DNA of 43,764 bases. Origin: Bacteroidales bacterium (lineage in GTDB: Bacteria; Bacteroidota; Bacteroidia; Bacteroidales; JAAUTT01). Under the pieces are notes generated by a model. The model did no database searches and was not told the DNA's origin. It was given only the letters and a program-made list of their open reading frames with translations. Where the stretch lies: contig JANXXY010000224.1 of assembly GCA_025350365.1 (NCBI GenBank), forward strand, positions 1-43,764, in the 5' to 3' direction. How positions within the stretch are numbered: the stretch's first letter is position 1; each line of letters begins with the position of its first letter. Both the position numbers and the translations under genes were made by a program. Shown piece by piece: positions 27,236 to 36,833 of this stretch.

Positions 27236-28117
27236 ATGACGATAACCAGCCTTGATTTGCAACAGTTTATAACTGCTCTAAGAAATTTTTCAACTTATGA
27301 CTTCAGCGAATACTCTGACAAGTCTTTAAAGCGAAGACTAACTAAGGTATTGATTGACTACAAACTTGAATTGGGTGAGTTGATTTCTCAAATGCGAAAC
27401 AATACTCAATTGCTTGAACAAGTAGTTAAAGACATCACTGTAAATACTACCGAACTATTTCGCGACCCTCTGGTATGGCAGCATTTGCGTTATACAATAC
27501 TTCCGAAACTTAAAAATCAACAAACCATTAATATCTGGCATGCAGGATGTTCTACCGGGCAGGAAGTGTATTCCATGATGATGATTTTGAATGAACTTGA
27601 TCTTTTAGAACGCACAAGGATATATGCCAGTGATTTAAATACCGATGTTCTTCAAGCTGCAAAAAAAGGACTATATAAATACCGGTTTAATATCGCATAC
27701 CTAGATAATTTCGACAAAGCGATAAAAGAAAATCCTTTTAATTACGAGCAGTTTTTTGATATTCCTTATTCAAAGTATTTTGAAATAGACAAGGAGAAAG
27801 ATTTTATAAAAATGAATCACTTTCTCACTGAAAAACCAATTTTTAAAAAACTTGATTTAGTTAAGGATAGTAATATTTTTTATGTGAAATTCGATATTAT
27901 CATTTGTAGGAATGTAATTATCTATTTTAATTACGATCTGCAAAATAAAATATTTGAATTGTTTCATAACAATCTGTACAGTAATGGTTATTTATGGCTT
28001 GGCATGCATGAATCCATTCTGGGCCCTTTTGCATCAAAATTTGAAAAAATCGGGCATGTTTATCAAAAAAAGGAAAGTCTGTTTTCGAGTATCGATTATG
28101 GGAAATTGAATAAATAA
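27236..28117 (+). CDS. CheR-type SAM-dependent methyltransferase (intact motifs)
   Basis: TELFRDPLVWQHLR, INIWHAGCSTGQEVYSMMMILNEL, YASDLNTDVLQAAKKGLY, FDIIICRNVIIYFNYDLQNKIFELF motifs. Confidence 0.92.
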   Translation: MTITSLDLQQFITALRNFSTYDFSEYSDKSLKRRLTKVLIDYKLELGELISQMRNNTQLLEQVVKDITVNTTELFRDPLVWQHLRYTILPKLKNQQTINIWHAGCSTGQEVYSMMMILNELDLLERTRIYASDLNTDVLQAAKKGLYKYRFNIAYLDNFDKAIKENPFNYEQFFDIPYSKYFEIDKEKDFIKMNHFLTEKPIFKKLDLVKDSNIFYVKFDIIICRNVIIYFNYDLQNKIFELFHNNLYSNGYLWLGMHESILGPFASKFEKIGHVYQKKESLFSSIDYGKLNK

Positions 28118-28221
28118 TAATATTTATGCTTCAGATATTTAAATATCAACCATAACAAACTATATTTGAAGAAAAGGCAACGAAAATAAATATCGAAACA
28201 TCGAAAATAGTTTAAAATCAA

Positions 28222-30909
28222 ATGATAAGAATTAATCAAAGTATAAAATCAAGACTTCTTCTCTTTACAGGAACTATTGTTTTCCTTTTTGGACTGTTCT
28301 TTATTTTTTTATACAATGATTTTTTCTTCGCTCGCAGAACTATTGAATTCTATAACCGGATAAATATTCTAAATTCTGCACCCGGTCAATTGACTTTGCT
28401 TCATAACTCATTTGTTACGAACGAAATTATAAATGAACGGTATTATTTAACGGGGAAAAGCAAATTACTTGATAGTATATTTAGTACTTCAGAACTATAT
28501 CAAAAGCAACTTGATAGTTTAAATTACCTTCCATATTTTTCACCTCAAGTCGTTACCAGAACTCAAATCAAAGGACTCATTACTCAATGCAAAAAACTTA
28601 GTGATATTTATATTATTCTTAACCAACAAATTATTGGGCGTGGGTATTTGAAAACCGGTGAGGCCGGGGAAGTTGATAGGTTTATAAACTTTTTTATAGA
28701 ATTTGCTGTTGCTGAGAACAATCCAATTCTTATGAAATCTATTGTTGAAATCAATAGAATTCAATCCGCTTATCAATTGGGAAAAACTAACGATCACATT
28801 CAACTTCTTTTCGATAGGGTAGATGCTCTCAAAGTTCTTCTTTCCATAAATGATGTCAAACTTTGCAATGGAATGACAGAGATAAACCGCATGAGGCTTA
28901 TCAAGGAGTTAGAATCATTTGCGGCTCTTATTGGAGAATTACAAAAAACTGACATTAAAATTGGATTTTCTGGTGGTCAGGGAACGATAGGTGATGCCCA
29001 ACTCAAACTCGAAATAATAGGCGATAAATCGCAAAACATTTATAAGGAAATAAAAAATGAGGTCGGTCAGCAAATATTCATTCAGTTTATAATTAAAACA
29101 TCATTGTTAATTATTCTGTTATTATTTTATTTGTGGTTTCTACTTCGATTTTCAAGGACTGTAACATTTGCAATACAACAAATTAAAAATTTTGCTTCGG
29201 AACTGGTTCTGGGAAAATTGCCGAATCCTTTGGAACTTAGTGCATGTGATGAATTAATCTCCATATCAGAACTATCAAATAATTTTGCGAGTAGTTTACG
29301 CGAAAAGATTCATTTTGCGACTAATCTTGGCTCGGGGAAAACGAATGTGACCATGTTACCTCTTAGTGAGGAAGATACAATGGCTAATGCATTGTTAAAC
29401 ATGGAGAAAAGTCTTAAAAAAGCCGTTGAGGAAGATCAGAAATATAAAATTGAAGAGCAAAAACGTGCCTGGACCAATGAAGGACTTGCAAAATTCGGTG
29501 AAATCCTCAGAATGCAAACAGACAATTTGGCGACTTTGTCAGATTCCGTCATTGCTAATCTTGTTAAATACCTTAATGCCAATCAGGGAGGTATTTTTCT
29601 TTACAACAACGATGATAAATCAGACATACATCTGCAACTTATATCGGCATTTGCTTTTGATCGCAAAAAATACCTTACAAAACGAATTGAACTTGGCGAA
29701 GGGTTGATAGGCACTTGTGCCCTCGAAAGGCAAACCATTATAATTACTGATGTCCCAGAAGGATATATGGAAATCACCTCGGGTTTGGGAGAAGCTCCTC
29801 CCCGAAGTATTTTAATTGTTCCATTGCGATCCGAAGAAGTGATTTTTGGTGTTCTGGAAATTGCATCACTTAACTTTTTTCAGCCTCATGAAATAGATTT
29901 TGTTGAAAAAATTGCTCAAAGTACCGCTTCAACTTTTGATACTGTAAAAATTAATATCAACACGTCACGATTATTGGAACAGTCCAAAAAACAAGCTGAA
30001 GAAATGGCGCAACAGGAAGAAGAAATGCGTCAAAACCTTGAAGAATTGCAAGCTACACAGGAAGAATCGGAACGCCGTGAAGCAGAAATCAACAGTTTGT
30101 TAGTGGCCGTGGATGCTTCAGCTTTGGTTATCCAAACTGATATGGAAGGCCGGATAATGGAGGTTAATAAAAAGTTCTCTTTTATCGTAAAAAAACATCG
30201 CGACGAGCTAATTGGAACGTATTTGAGAAATATCTTCACTTTCAATGTCGAGATTGACGAATATTACAATTTATTGCTCGATTTGAAACAGGGTAAATTA
30301 ATCAATCGTAACGAAATATTGGATTTTGAGGATGGAAGTAAAGTTTACCTGGTTTTAAATTATTCTCCAATTCTTGATCGAGACGGGAAACCATATAAAG
30401 TTTTAGGAATTGCTACCAACATTACCGATAAAATAGTACTCGAAAATTCAATCTCCAAAAAAGATATCGAGTTAGGTGAAATGGAATTTCATCTCACTCA
30501 TTTTGATCAACTTATTGATTCAGGATTTATTAGAAGCGAATTATCCGCCGAGTGTATTCTGATGAAGGCAAATGATAACTTTACAGAGGTAACCGGTTAT
30601 ACATCAAAAGAATCCATTGGTAAAGATTATCGAAAGTTTTTAAAACCCGATGAATTAAAGCAATTTGAATTGATTTGGAACGAAGTTCTGAAAGATAAAC
30701 CATACAAAGCAGTTGTTAAAAGGACAATGCCGGCAGGCGATGAGCACTGGTTAATGGCCAGTTTCATACCTTTTAAAAACAAATCAGGAAAAATTACTAA
30801 AGTTATTCTGGTTGCGCAAGATATTACGGAAAAGAAATTAAAATACCAGGTTTTAGAAGAGGCTAATAAAGAGATTGAGCGACTCAAAGGAATGCAAAAT
30901 CAAAGCTGA
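28222..30909 (+). CDS. Membrane-anchored GAF-PAS-PAS sensor, no kinase domain
   Basis: TM pair flanking a helical periplasmic region; GAF (LGEGLIGTCALERQTIIITDVPEGYMEITSGLGE); coiled coil QQEEEMRQNLEELQATQEE; two PAS/PAC (NITDKIVLE, DITEKKLKYQ). Ends without HisKA or HATPase. Confidence 0.82.
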   Translation: MIRINQSIKSRLLLFTGTIVFLFGLFFIFLYNDFFFARRTIEFYNRINILNSAPGQLTLLHNSFVTNEIINERYYLTGKSKLLDSIFSTSELYQKQLDSLNYLPYFSPQVVTRTQIKGLITQCKKLSDIYIILNQQIIGRGYLKTGEAGEVDRFINFFIEFAVAENNPILMKSIVEINRIQSAYQLGKTNDHIQLLFDRVDALKVLLSINDVKLCNGMTEINRMRLIKELESFAALIGELQKTDIKIGFSGGQGTIGDAQLKLEIIGDKSQNIYKEIKNEVGQQIFIQFIIKTSLLIILLLFYLWFLLRFSRTVTFAIQQIKNFASELVLGKLPNPLELSACDELISISELSNNFASSLREKIHFATNLGSGKTNVTMLPLSEEDTMANALLNMEKSLKKAVEEDQKYKIEEQKRAWTNEGLAKFGEILRMQTDNLATLSDSVIANLVKYLNANQGGIFLYNNDDKSDIHLQLISAFAFDRKKYLTKRIELGEGLIGTCALERQTIIITDVPEGYMEITSGLGEAPPRSILIVPLRSEEVIFGVLEIASLNFFQPHEIDFVEKIAQSTASTFDTVKININTSRLLEQSKKQAEEMAQQEEEMRQNLEELQATQEESERREAEINSLLVAVDASALVIQTDMEGRIMEVNKKFSFIVKKHRDELIGTYLRNIFTFNVEIDEYYNLLLDLKQGKLINRNEILDFEDGSKVYLVLNYSPILDRDGKPYKVLGIATNITDKIVLENSISKKDIELGEMEFHLTHFDQLIDSGFIRSELSAECILMKANDNFTEVTGYTSKESIGKDYRKFLKPDELKQFELIWNEVLKDKPYKAVVKRTMPAGDEHWLMASFIPFKNKSGKITKVILVAQDITEKKLKYQVLEEANKEIERLKGMQNQS

Positions 30910-30920
30910 ACAAAATTGAT

Positions 30921-31745
30921 ATGCTGGAATTAGGAATAGTTGAGACAAGGAATATTATTAAAACTATATTAGAAAAGTACAATTACGACTTTTCTGATTA
31001 TTCTTTGACGTCATTCAAACGCCGGCTTGAGAAGATAGTAGATCAGCAAAACCTGAAAAATGTCGATCAGCTGATAATAAAATTGCGAGACAATAATAGT
31101 TATTTTGAACAATTTCTTAATGAATTGGCAACACCATCAACAGAAATGTTTCGTGATCCTTCATTGTGGCGTATTTTAAGGGATGAACTATTGCCTTCAT
31201 TAATAAGCGATTTGGGGTCAAATCTAAAAATATGGCTTCCAAATTCAGTTTCTGGCGACGAACTTTTTTCACTGGTAATTACACTACATGAATTGAATCA
31301 GCTTAATAAAGTTCAAATATATGTTTCCTCTTTAAGTACCGTGTCTCTTGATACTATTAGATCAGGCTTGTTGCTTGCCAGTAAACTTGATTTAAGTGCT
31401 GATAATTATATTCGTGCCAATGGAACTGAGGTTTTCCCGAATTATTATAAAATGGAAAACAATGCCATATATAGAGATACTTCATTAATAAAGAACGTTA
31501 TTTTTTCACGGCAAAACTTGAGTTTGGACCCTCCGGTTCAAGGGATTAAACTTGTTTTGTTCCGAAATAAAATGGTATACTACAATCAAACTCTTCAAAG
31601 TAAGGTTTTAAGACAATTGTTTAGTTCTTTGGTACCAAATGGATACTTAATTGTAGGTGCCAAGGAATCGATAAATACCCTCTATGGGAACAACGAATTT
31701 TCATTAATCAATAATTCTGAAAGTATCTATAAGCGCAAACCATGA
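30921..31745 (+). CDS. Degenerate CheR-like protein (SAM motif lost)
   Basis: CheR N-domain TEMFRDPSLWRILRDELLPSL retained; LKIWLPNSVSGDELFSLVITLHEL replaces IWHAGCSTGQE; LVLFRNKMVYYNQTLQSKVLRQLF replaces IICRNVIIYF. Confidence 0.8.
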   Translation: MLELGIVETRNIIKTILEKYNYDFSDYSLTSFKRRLEKIVDQQNLKNVDQLIIKLRDNNSYFEQFLNELATPSTEMFRDPSLWRILRDELLPSLISDLGSNLKIWLPNSVSGDELFSLVITLHELNQLNKVQIYVSSLSTVSLDTIRSGLLLASKLDLSADNYIRANGTEVFPNYYKMENNAIYRDTSLIKNVIFSRQNLSLDPPVQGIKLVLFRNKMVYYNQTLQSKVLRQLFSSLVPNGYLIVGAKESINTLYGNNEFSLINNSESIYKRKP

Positions 31746-32299
31746 TTTATAAAGCAATTATGATAGGCGGATCGGCCGGAAGTTTTCAGGTAGTAACGAA
31801 AATATTAAGTGCTTTGCCAAAGACACTGAATATGCCTCTGTTTTTATGTCTTCATCGGCTAAAGCATGTTCGGTCCGGTTTTCTTGAAGCTTTGTCACTG
31901 AAATCAAATCTTCCGGTTATAGAACCTGACGACAAAGAACAAATTAAACCTGGAAGGGCTTACCTTGCACCTGCAAACTATCATATGTATATTGAACTTG
32001 GAAATAGAATTGCATTGTCTACGGAGGAGCCTGTAAACCATTCGCGGCCATCCATCGATCTTTCGTTTGTTACTGCAGCGCATGCTTACCGCGAAAAACT
32101 CATTGGGATTATTCTGTCTGGCGCTAATAGCGACGGAGCTTACGGGCTAAAAAAAGTGAAAGACTTAAATGGCTTTACAATTGTTCAGGATCCTAATGAA
32201 TGCCAGGTTCGAACGATGACTGAAGCGGCCATGAAAAGCACAAACGTAGATCAGGTTTTATCGACTGACCAGATTATTAAATTTTTACTAAAATTATAA
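31742..32299 (+). CDS. CheB-type methylesterase/deamidase catalytic domain without receiver
   Basis: IGGSAGSFQVVTKIL, FLCLHRLKHVRSGFLEAL, PGRAYLAPANYHMYIE, IGIILSGANSDGAYGLKKVK; Ser, His and Asp positions present; only 185 aa. Confidence 0.9.
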   Translation: MIYKAIMIGGSAGSFQVVTKILSALPKTLNMPLFLCLHRLKHVRSGFLEALSLKSNLPVIEPDDKEQIKPGRAYLAPANYHMYIELGNRIALSTEEPVNHSRPSIDLSFVTAAHAYREKLIGIILSGANSDGAYGLKKVKDLNGFTIVQDPNECQVRTMTEAAMKSTNVDQVLSTDQIIKFLLKL

Positions 32300-32312
32300 A
32301 AGAAATAGTTCT

Positions 32313-33077
32313 ATGAAAATGAACCTTTCTTATAAATATCTTAACCTGATTATTTTTCTGCTTATAGTGGCGGTAGTATTCGCTCTTTTTGGTGTGATTA
32401 ATAATATATCCAATGATAATTCAGATAAAATTACATTTGCGTACATTCTGCTTTTTGCAATTCTTTTTCTCATTGTTGTCTGGTTTTTAGTTACATTAAA
32501 AATAGGAAGAATATCCAATGACATTTCGTTGTCCGATAACGCTGATCATGAAATTTTAAATAACACGAGTAATTTCATGTCTAACGACAAAGAGGAAATT
32601 CGTGCAAATAAAAATGAAATTGATGTTTCCCGGATAATTCCAGATAATTGCAAGTCGGTCGAAGAGTTTTCAGAGCATATCCTTCAGAATTTAGCTCAGG
32701 AATTTAATATCGTTCAAGCTTTAATGTATTTGAAAACAGCCGATACCGACAATTACGAATCAATTGCTCAGTATGCTTATTTTTCTGAATCAAAGCCACA
32801 AGCCTTTAAGGCCGGCGAAACATTGCCCGGTCAGGCAATTAAAAACAGAACTATTGTTATGTTAACCGATGTACCTGAAAACTATTTGACCATTGCTTCA
32901 GGATTAGGAAAAAGTGGCATCAAATATTTGGTATTTGTGCCGCTGATTCACAATGATGATGTTGTTGGATTGATCGAATATGCAACTTTTACCCAGATAA
33001 ATGAAGATATAATCAAAATGCTGGGCAATATTGCAGATTTGGTTGCTGAAACTATTGTTAAACTCATAAAAAAGTAA
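32313..33077 (+). CDS. Membrane-anchored GAF-domain protein
   Basis: Two TM helices, then GAF-like AFKAGETLPGQAIKNRTIVMLTDVPENYLTIASGLGKSGIKYLVFVPL, similar to GAFs of neighbours. Confidence 0.75.
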   Translation: MKMNLSYKYLNLIIFLLIVAVVFALFGVINNISNDNSDKITFAYILLFAILFLIVVWFLVTLKIGRISNDISLSDNADHEILNNTSNFMSNDKEEIRANKNEIDVSRIIPDNCKSVEEFSEHILQNLAQEFNIVQALMYLKTADTDNYESIAQYAYFSESKPQAFKAGETLPGQAIKNRTIVMLTDVPENYLTIASGLGKSGIKYLVFVPLIHNDDVVGLIEYATFTQINEDIIKMLGNIADLVAETIVKLIKK

Positions 33078-33086
33078 AACAAACAT

Positions 33087-35702
33087 ATGCCGGTAAAGGT
33101 GAACTATATCCTTGATAACGCAAAAGCTCGGGCTGTAATAATCGGAGTGGCAGTGAGCATTGTTGTTCCTGTTATTGCATGGATGATGGATATCATTGTG
33201 GCCGGCCGGATGCTGAGCTTAACAACTCTATTGCAAATACATATCAATCATCCGAGTCTGTTTTTTGTTGATTTAATACCAATTGCTTCCGGAATAATTA
33301 TCTATTTTATAATAAGTATTCGGGAAAAGGATAAGGACTTCTACGAGGGAAAAATCATTAAAAGAGATCACCGCATTAATAAAAACGCCTCATTCGCAAA
33401 ACAAATAGGTGAAGGAGATTATACCAGCCCGTTTGAACCATCGGGTAGTGACGATGCATTAGGCGAATCGTTGCTTTTAATGCGCGATAACCTGATTTTA
33501 AATACCCGCAAAGAAGCTGAACAGAGCTGGATTGCTGCAGGAAAGGAACAAATTTCGAATGTGCTTCGAATTCATAACAAAATTGACGTTCTGGCAAATG
33601 AGACATTGGTTTCACTTACAAAATATATCAATGCCGTTCAGGGCGCATTCTATTTGTTTGAATCGGATAGACAGGTGCTTATAAATATTGCCACTTATGC
33701 TTTTAACCGTAAAAAATTTGTAAATCAGGAGTTTCAGGTAGGTGAGGGGCTGATAGGTGAGTGTGCCTATGAAATGGATCTTATTTATCGTACCGAAATA
33801 CCTGAAGATTATGTTACTATCACCTCGGGTATTTTAGGTGACAAGCGGCCAAAAACAATTCTAATTGTGCCCTTGGTATCAGACGAAAACCTGCAAGGTG
33901 TTATAGAATTTGCGTTTTTACTCGATGAGCTTCCTGCTCTAACGCTTCATTTTATGAAGGAGTTAGGAGAAATTATTGCTCGCACAATTTTTAACCTTCG
34001 TGTAAACGAAAAAACCGAACGTTTGCTTGAGGAGTCGCGCCAAATGACGGGTGAACTTATGGAGAACGAAGAACAACTGCGGCAAAGTGCGGAAGAAATG
34101 CGTGCTACTCAGGAAGAACTACAACGCTCCAACGAAAAACTCGAAGGCCAAATTAACGAAGTCGAAAATGCCCAAAAACGTCTTCATTCGCTTCTCCAAA
34201 ATGCATCCGAAATTATTTTTATTTACGATGAAAGTTTAAATCTGGCATATATTAGTCCTTCAGTTTCCGGCATTTTGGGATTTACACCCGATGAGATGAT
34301 GAAAGGTAAGGATTTTGACCGTCTTACCCGCAAGGGTGAAGTTGAACTCCGGTCCATGTTTAGCCGCTTGCTTGAAAGGCCGGCCGAACCTATTACAATC
34401 CAGTACACTTACATGAAAAAGGATGGACAAAAAATTTTCCTCGAAACTACGGGAAGAAACCTTTTGGCCGACCCTGCACTTCATGGAATCATCCTAAATT
34501 CGCAGGATATAACCGAACGAAAACGAGCAGAAAAAGAAGAGCGGATGAAAAGCAAAATGCAATCCCTCTCTGAGAACTCTCTCGATTTGATTATACGATT
34601 AAATATGCATGGTATGTTTTTCTATGCCAATCCGGTAGTTGAAGATTATATTGGCATAAAAAGTTCTGAAATTTTGAATAAAACTATTCAGGATACTGAG
34701 ATGCCGCCAAATTTGCTTTCCTATTTTCAAACAACCCTCATAGAAGTTAAAGCCTCCCCGCAAAAACGGAATAATCAGATTTCCATTTCAATTCAACTTG
34801 GCGAAAAGATGGCAGAAAGAATCATTAGTCTTGATGCCATACCGGAATTTAATGAAAATGAGCTGGAAACTATATTATTTGTTGGTCATGATATAACTGA
34901 GGCTAAACGTATTGAATTAGAAATTGCCGATAAAAATAGGAAGATCGAGGATAGCATCAACTATGCTCAGCGCATCCAGTCCGCCATTCTTCCCGATAAT
35001 GCATTTATTCGCGATTACCTGCCAAAATCGTTTATTTTTTACAAACCACGCGATGTTGTCAGCGGAGATTTTCCATGGTTCTTTAAACGCGATGATACTT
35101 TATATATTGCAGTAGTGGATTGCACAGGTCACGGTGTGCCCGGCGCGTTGCTTTCATTTGTTGGTTATTTTATTCTTAATAATGTAGTTGACCATGAACG
35201 GGATTATACCGCTGCCGAAGTTTGCGATCTGTTACATAATGGAGTACGTCAAACACTTAAGCAAAATCGCGAAGATGCTCAAGGTCGTGACGGCATGGAT
35301 ATCGCCCTGGTGAAATATAACCCGAAGAAAAACGAAATACATTATGCCGGCGCTCATCGCCCTCTATATTTCTTACGTAATGGTGAATTGACCGAATATA
35401 AGGGTGACAGAAAAGCTATCGGTGGTATCCCTTTGGGGAGTAAACCTGAAAAGAACTTCACTAATTATGTTATTCCCGTGGAAACTGGTGATAAAGTGTT
35501 TTTCTTCTCCGATGGTTTAACTGATCAACTGGGAGGTACCGAATTTAAAAAGTTTTCACCGGCACGCGTGCGGGATATGATCTCACAAAATTCAAATAAT
35601 ACAATGGAAGACTATCATCAATTATTTGATAAAGATTTTTTTGCATGGAAGGGTAACGAAAAGCAAATAGATGATGTTTTATTAATCGGAATAGAATTTT
35701 AA
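33087..35702 (+). CDS. SiaA/RsbU-like TM-GAF-PAS-PAS-SpoIIE (PP2C) phosphatase
   Basis: Two TMs, GAF, PAS, and C-terminal YAQRIQSAILPDNAF...FYKPRDVVSGDFPWF...VVDCTGHGVPGALLSFVG...YAGAHRPLYFLRNGEL...FFFSDGLTDQLGG. Confidence 0.9.
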   Translation: MPVKVNYILDNAKARAVIIGVAVSIVVPVIAWMMDIIVAGRMLSLTTLLQIHINHPSLFFVDLIPIASGIIIYFIISIREKDKDFYEGKIIKRDHRINKNASFAKQIGEGDYTSPFEPSGSDDALGESLLLMRDNLILNTRKEAEQSWIAAGKEQISNVLRIHNKIDVLANETLVSLTKYINAVQGAFYLFESDRQVLINIATYAFNRKKFVNQEFQVGEGLIGECAYEMDLIYRTEIPEDYVTITSGILGDKRPKTILIVPLVSDENLQGVIEFAFLLDELPALTLHFMKELGEIIARTIFNLRVNEKTERLLEESRQMTGELMENEEQLRQSAEEMRATQEELQRSNEKLEGQINEVENAQKRLHSLLQNASEIIFIYDESLNLAYISPSVSGILGFTPDEMMKGKDFDRLTRKGEVELRSMFSRLLERPAEPITIQYTYMKKDGQKIFLETTGRNLLADPALHGIILNSQDITERKRAEKEERMKSKMQSLSENSLDLIIRLNMHGMFFYANPVVEDYIGIKSSEILNKTIQDTEMPPNLLSYFQTTLIEVKASPQKRNNQISISIQLGEKMAERIISLDAIPEFNENELETILFVGHDITEAKRIELEIADKNRKIEDSINYAQRIQSAILPDNAFIRDYLPKSFIFYKPRDVVSGDFPWFFKRDDTLYIAVVDCTGHGVPGALLSFVGYFILNNVVDHERDYTAAEVCDLLHNGVRQTLKQNREDAQGRDGMDIALVKYNPKKNEIHYAGAHRPLYFLRNGELTEYKGDRKAIGGIPLGSKPEKNFTNYVIPVETGDKVFFFSDGLTDQLGGTEFKKFSPARVRDMISQNSNNTMEDYHQLFDKDFFAWKGNEKQIDDVLLIGIEF

Positions 35703-35732
35703 TTTTACTCTTAAACTAATACTTTAACTGAT

Positions 35733-36317
35733 ATGGGCACAAATGAAAAGAAGGATGTAAGAGGATTCCTCGAATTTGTATATGAGTTTTATAAATCAAT
35801 GAAGGAACATGAGATTACGCTGGTATACGAGGGTGAAATAACACACCAAATAACAAAAGCCTTCACTTCTCTTACCGAATCTAATATGGCAAAAGAAGAA
35901 GAGTCTAATTTAGTTCAAAAAAAGGTTTTTCATGTGATGGTTGAATGTTTACAAAATATCAGCAAACACGCCGATGATTATGGCGCTAACGATTATTTGT
36001 TTTCCGGAAGAGGCATATTTTTAGTTTCGAAAGGGAAAGATGAGTATTCCGTTACTACAGGCAACGCAATTGACCACACCCGTATGCCGGAATTGAAACG
36101 TATGCTTGAACAAGTAAATAGTCTGGATAAAGAAGAACTTACCGAACTTTACAAGAAACAGATTAAGGAAGGCAGATTGTCCGATAAGGGAGGTGCCGGA
36201 TTAGGCTTTATTGATATTAAGCGGAAAACCGGGCGTAATCTTGAGTATCACTTTTTGCCTATAAACGATGTCTCATCGTTCTTTTTATTAACATCAACTA
36301 TTTCACGAAATGCTTAA
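35733..36317 (+). CDS. SiaB-family protein kinase-like (DUF6272)
   Basis: VFHVMVECLQNISKHADDYG and DKGGAGLGFIDIKRKTGRNLEYHFLPI motifs; adjacent to the SiaC-like gene. Confidence 0.82.
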   Translation: MGTNEKKDVRGFLEFVYEFYKSMKEHEITLVYEGEITHQITKAFTSLTESNMAKEEESNLVQKKVFHVMVECLQNISKHADDYGANDYLFSGRGIFLVSKGKDEYSVTTGNAIDHTRMPELKRMLEQVNSLDKEELTELYKKQIKEGRLSDKGGAGLGFIDIKRKTGRNLEYHFLPINDVSSFFLLTSTISRNA

Positions 36318-36341
36318 TGCTTAAATAATAATATTGAAGCT

Positions 36342-36719
36342 ATGGAAGTTTTCAAAATTTTGGGTACTGACGATACCCCTGGTGTAACGCTGGATGCGGC
36401 TAACGACATATTTGAAATTTCAGGTCGGTCGCTACCGGAGGATGTAAATGCATTTTACAAACCTATTATTGATTGGATGGATAAGTACAACTTGGCTCCA
36501 AAAGCAAAAACCATCTTTTATTTCAGATTGGTTTATTTTAATACTGCTTCGTCAAAGATGTTACTCGATGTTCTTATGAAATTGGAGGAACTCTATAAAT
36601 CAGGGAATGATGTTGTTGTTCGGTGGCAATATCCTGATGATGACGAAGATATGAAAGAGGCTGGCGAGGAATATGCTGACATTGTTGACGTTCCATTCGA
36701 GCAAATTGAAATATCCTGA
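36342..36719 (+). CDS. SiaC-family regulatory phosphoprotein (DUF1987)
   Basis: GTDDTPGVTLDAANDIFEISGRSLPEDVNAFYKPIIDWMDKY and RLVYFNTASSKMLLDVLMKLEEL; Thr is residue 68. Confidence 0.87.
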   Translation: MEVFKILGTDDTPGVTLDAANDIFEISGRSLPEDVNAFYKPIIDWMDKYNLAPKAKTIFYFRLVYFNTASSKMLLDVLMKLEELYKSGNDVVVRWQYPDDDEDMKEAGEEYADIVDVPFEQIEIS

Positions 36720-36833
36720 TTTGTATCCTGTGGGCACTTCAATTGGCCTATACCAACGAAAACTGTATAATCATAATCAATCAAATGTGCCAGAGCCCCG
36801 ATATATATGGCTTTTCATCAGTAATATAATTTT

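Noticed and set aside
28222-30909. Hybrid histidine kinase or MCP
   Set aside because: Protein ends after the second PAS; no HisKA/HATPase and no MCP signalling hairpin seen.
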